Shown piece by piece: positions 5,590 to 5,737 of a stretch of DNA of 5,737 bases. Each line of letters starts with the position of its first letter. Position 1 is the first letter of the stretch. The notes under the pieces are model-generated. The model worked only from the letters and a program-made list of their open reading frames with translations. It ran no database searches and had not been told where the DNA came from. Position numbers and translations under genes: made by a program. This DNA is from Aquificaceae bacterium (GTDB lineage: Bacteria > Aquificota > Aquificia > Aquificales > Aquificaceae): NCBI GenBank assembly GCA_025057715.1, contig JANWVD010000065.1, forward strand, positions 1-5,737, given 5' to 3'.

Positions 5590-5737
5590 GTGCTTAATGT
5601 CTTCAAAACAGGCGAGGATAGAGCTCTTGACCTAATTCTCAGTATAGCCTACGCTTATAGAGGCTCGGAGTTTGACCTCAAAAAGCTTCCAATGTCTGAG
5701 TTTAACCAAAAGACCCACGAAAATGACAAGGTCTTTT
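5590..5737 (+). CDS. Divergent hypothetical protein, N-terminal fragment cut by window edge
   Basis: From a GTG at 5590-5592 the plus strand stays open for 49 codons to the window end. The peptide begins VLNVFKTGEDRALDLILSIA and continues with a charged, soluble-looking sequence (AYAYRGSEFDLKKLPMSEF). No domain, signal peptide or membrane segment was recognised, and no function is proposed. An in-frame TAA at 5578-5580 rules out a longer N-terminus. GTG is the only usual start before ATG at 5695-5697, and no separate ribosome site precedes it; an AT-rich TATAAA (5576-5581) lies eight bases upstream. The other two plus frames and two of the three minus frames contain stops early. The remaining minus frame is open from the edge to a TAG near 5636 but has less natural-looking composition. 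It could also be non-coding upstream DNA. Confidence 0.45.
   Translation, partial: MLNVFKTGEDRALDLILSIAYAYRGSEFDLKKLPMSEFNQKTHENDKVF

Noticed and set aside
5565..5606. Longer gap protein from TTG at 5604-5606
   Set aside because: It adds 14 residues absent from normal type I GAPDH, and the internal ATG at 5562-5564 gives the standard N-terminus directly before the Rossmann motif.
5636..5737. Minus-strand open frame upstream of gap, possible 3' end of another gene
   Set aside because: It is a short open stretch ending in TAG with no recognised sequence; the opposite-strand frame has a more natural protein composition, though neither is certain.
1..5737. Terminators, CRISPR arrays, insertion sequences, riboswitches or attachment sites
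   Set aside because: No stem-loop followed by a T-run between genes, no spaced direct repeats, no transposase or inverted ends, and no intergenic room for a riboswitch. The tRNAs could in principle serve as integration sites, but no integrase or tRNA-end duplication is visible.

Overview
The window is a very tightly packed bacterial gene string. Seven protein genes or gene fragments and two tRNAs lie head to tail on the minus strand, and a divergent partial ORF lies at the right edge. In minus-strand transcription order they are: type I glyceraldehyde-3-phosphate dehydrogenase (gap), tRNA-Pro(TGG), tRNA-Arg(TCT), a BioH-like alpha/beta hydrolase, a BioC-like malonyl-ACP methyltransferase, a lipoprotein HtrA/DegP protease, an RpoD-type sigma factor, and truB, which runs off the left edge. 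No gap between neighbours exceeds five bases, and most overlap or abut. No internal terminator is visible, so the string may be one transcription unit.

Right side (4416-5737): gap starts at 5564 just after an AT-rich stretch carrying TATAAT on the minus strand. Only 25 bases separate it from a possible GTG-started gene reading rightwards out of the window. The gap stop codon touches base 1 of tRNA-Pro, and the discriminator of tRNA-Pro touches base 1 of tRNA-Arg. Neither tRNA encodes CCA.

Middle (3193-4415): a biotin pair. The BioC-like protein would methylate malonyl-ACP so that fatty-acid synthesis can build the pimeloyl chain, and the BioH-like hydrolase would remove the methyl ester at the end. 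Both proteins are shorter than usual. The hydrolase has no ATG, GTG or TTG between the tRNA and its first conserved strand, so its true start is unresolved and may lie inside tRNA-Arg.

Left side (1-3193): envelope protein quality control (HtrA), transcription (a 310-residue sigma factor with an apparent partly duplicated helix in region 3) and tRNA modification (TruB, U55 pseudouridine). TruB would modify tRNAs such as the two encoded upstream.

Organism: a bacterium with moderate GC, an HtrA lipoprotein, frequent AGA/AGG and ATA codons, GC-rich tRNA stems, shortened proteins and almost no intergenic DNA. This suggests a streamlined, possibly thermophilic lineage, but that is inference and no phylum can be named safely. 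The most unusual part is the gap/tRNA-Pro/tRNA-Arg/bioH junction.
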